A stretch of DNA of 6,637 bases from Deltaproteobacteria bacterium (GTDB taxonomy: Bacteria > Desulfobacterota > DSM-4660 > Desulfatiglandales > HGW-15): contig JAFGDF010000017.1 of NCBI GenBank assembly GCA_016932235.1, positions 1 through 6,637 on the forward strand. Direction: 5' to 3'. The stretch's first letter is position 1. Every line of letters begins with the position of its first letter. This document shows positions 6,586 to 6,637 of this stretch, in pieces. The notes beneath the pieces are model-generated. The model worked only from the letters and a program-made list of their open reading frames with translations. It did no database searches and was not told the DNA's origin. A program made the position numbers and the translations under genes.

Positions 6586-6637
6586 TTGACAATGTCCAGA
6601 TGCAAGGCTTCCGAAATCCCGAGGAATGAGGCGTACA
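6577..6637. repeat. Probable left part of a dispersed intergenic repeat, cut by the window edge
   Basis: The segment beginning GGAGGCTGTTTGAC and continuing through CAGATGCAAGG, CCCGAGGAATGAGGCGTACA closely resembles, from memory, a repeat common between genes in deltaproteobacterial (Desulfobacterota) genomes, which folds as a long hairpin ending in a complement such as AACAGCCT. I could not run a search, so this is recall plus inference. The right half lies outside the window, so the expected fold cannot be seen here. The position, about 95 bases after the livF stop, suits an intergenic element. Confidence 0.45.

Noticed and set aside
6508..6637. Open frame from ATG 6508 that stays open to the window edge (at least 43 codons)
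   Set aside because: There is no convincing Shine-Dalgarno, it runs straight through the direct repeats and the putative dispersed repeat, and the encoded peptide shows no recognisable motif. It is more likely an accidental translation of repeat DNA, though the downstream end cannot be seen.

Overview
The window holds one co-directional (+ strand) block of six genes: an acyl-CoA synthetase followed by a complete branched-chain amino-acid-type (HAAT/Liv) ABC importer in the order binding protein, LivH, LivM, LivG, LivF. Protein style, moderate GC in genes with AT-rich gaps, and an intergenic repeat that I recall from deltaproteobacterial genomes together suggest a Desulfobacterota-like (sulfate-reducing or syntrophic) bacterium. 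That placement is an inference; no taxonomic marker gene is present.

Layout. Bases 1-128 are an AT-rich leader. Bases 129-1718 encode the acyl-CoA synthetase, starting at TTG. Bases 1719-1842 are a gap with a possible promoter just before the binding-protein gene. Bases 1843-3081 encode the secreted substrate-binding protein. Bases 3082-3237 are a gap containing a strong imperfect stem-loop with 9-bp perfect ends (3119-3180). Bases 3238-6480 encode LivH, LivM, LivG and LivF, which are tightly packed: a 4-nt gap between livH and livM, then 14-nt overlaps at both livM/livG and livG/livF. Bases 6481-6637 are a non-coding tail with an 11-bp direct repeat and what looks like the left part of a dispersed repeat running off the window.

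How the genes work together. The binding protein would capture a ligand in the periplasm, LivH/LivM form the membrane channel, and LivG/LivF power import. The ligase next door could activate an imported carboxylic acid to its CoA thioester, giving an uptake-and-activation unit. The substrate cannot be read from the sequence: branched-chain amino acids, aromatic or alicyclic acids and short or medium fatty acids are all possible.

I see no clear evidence of a previously undescribed system. The items most worth a second look are the two intergenic repeat or hairpin elements, which share the 9-mer AGGCTGTTT, and the divergent ABC signature motif in LivG.
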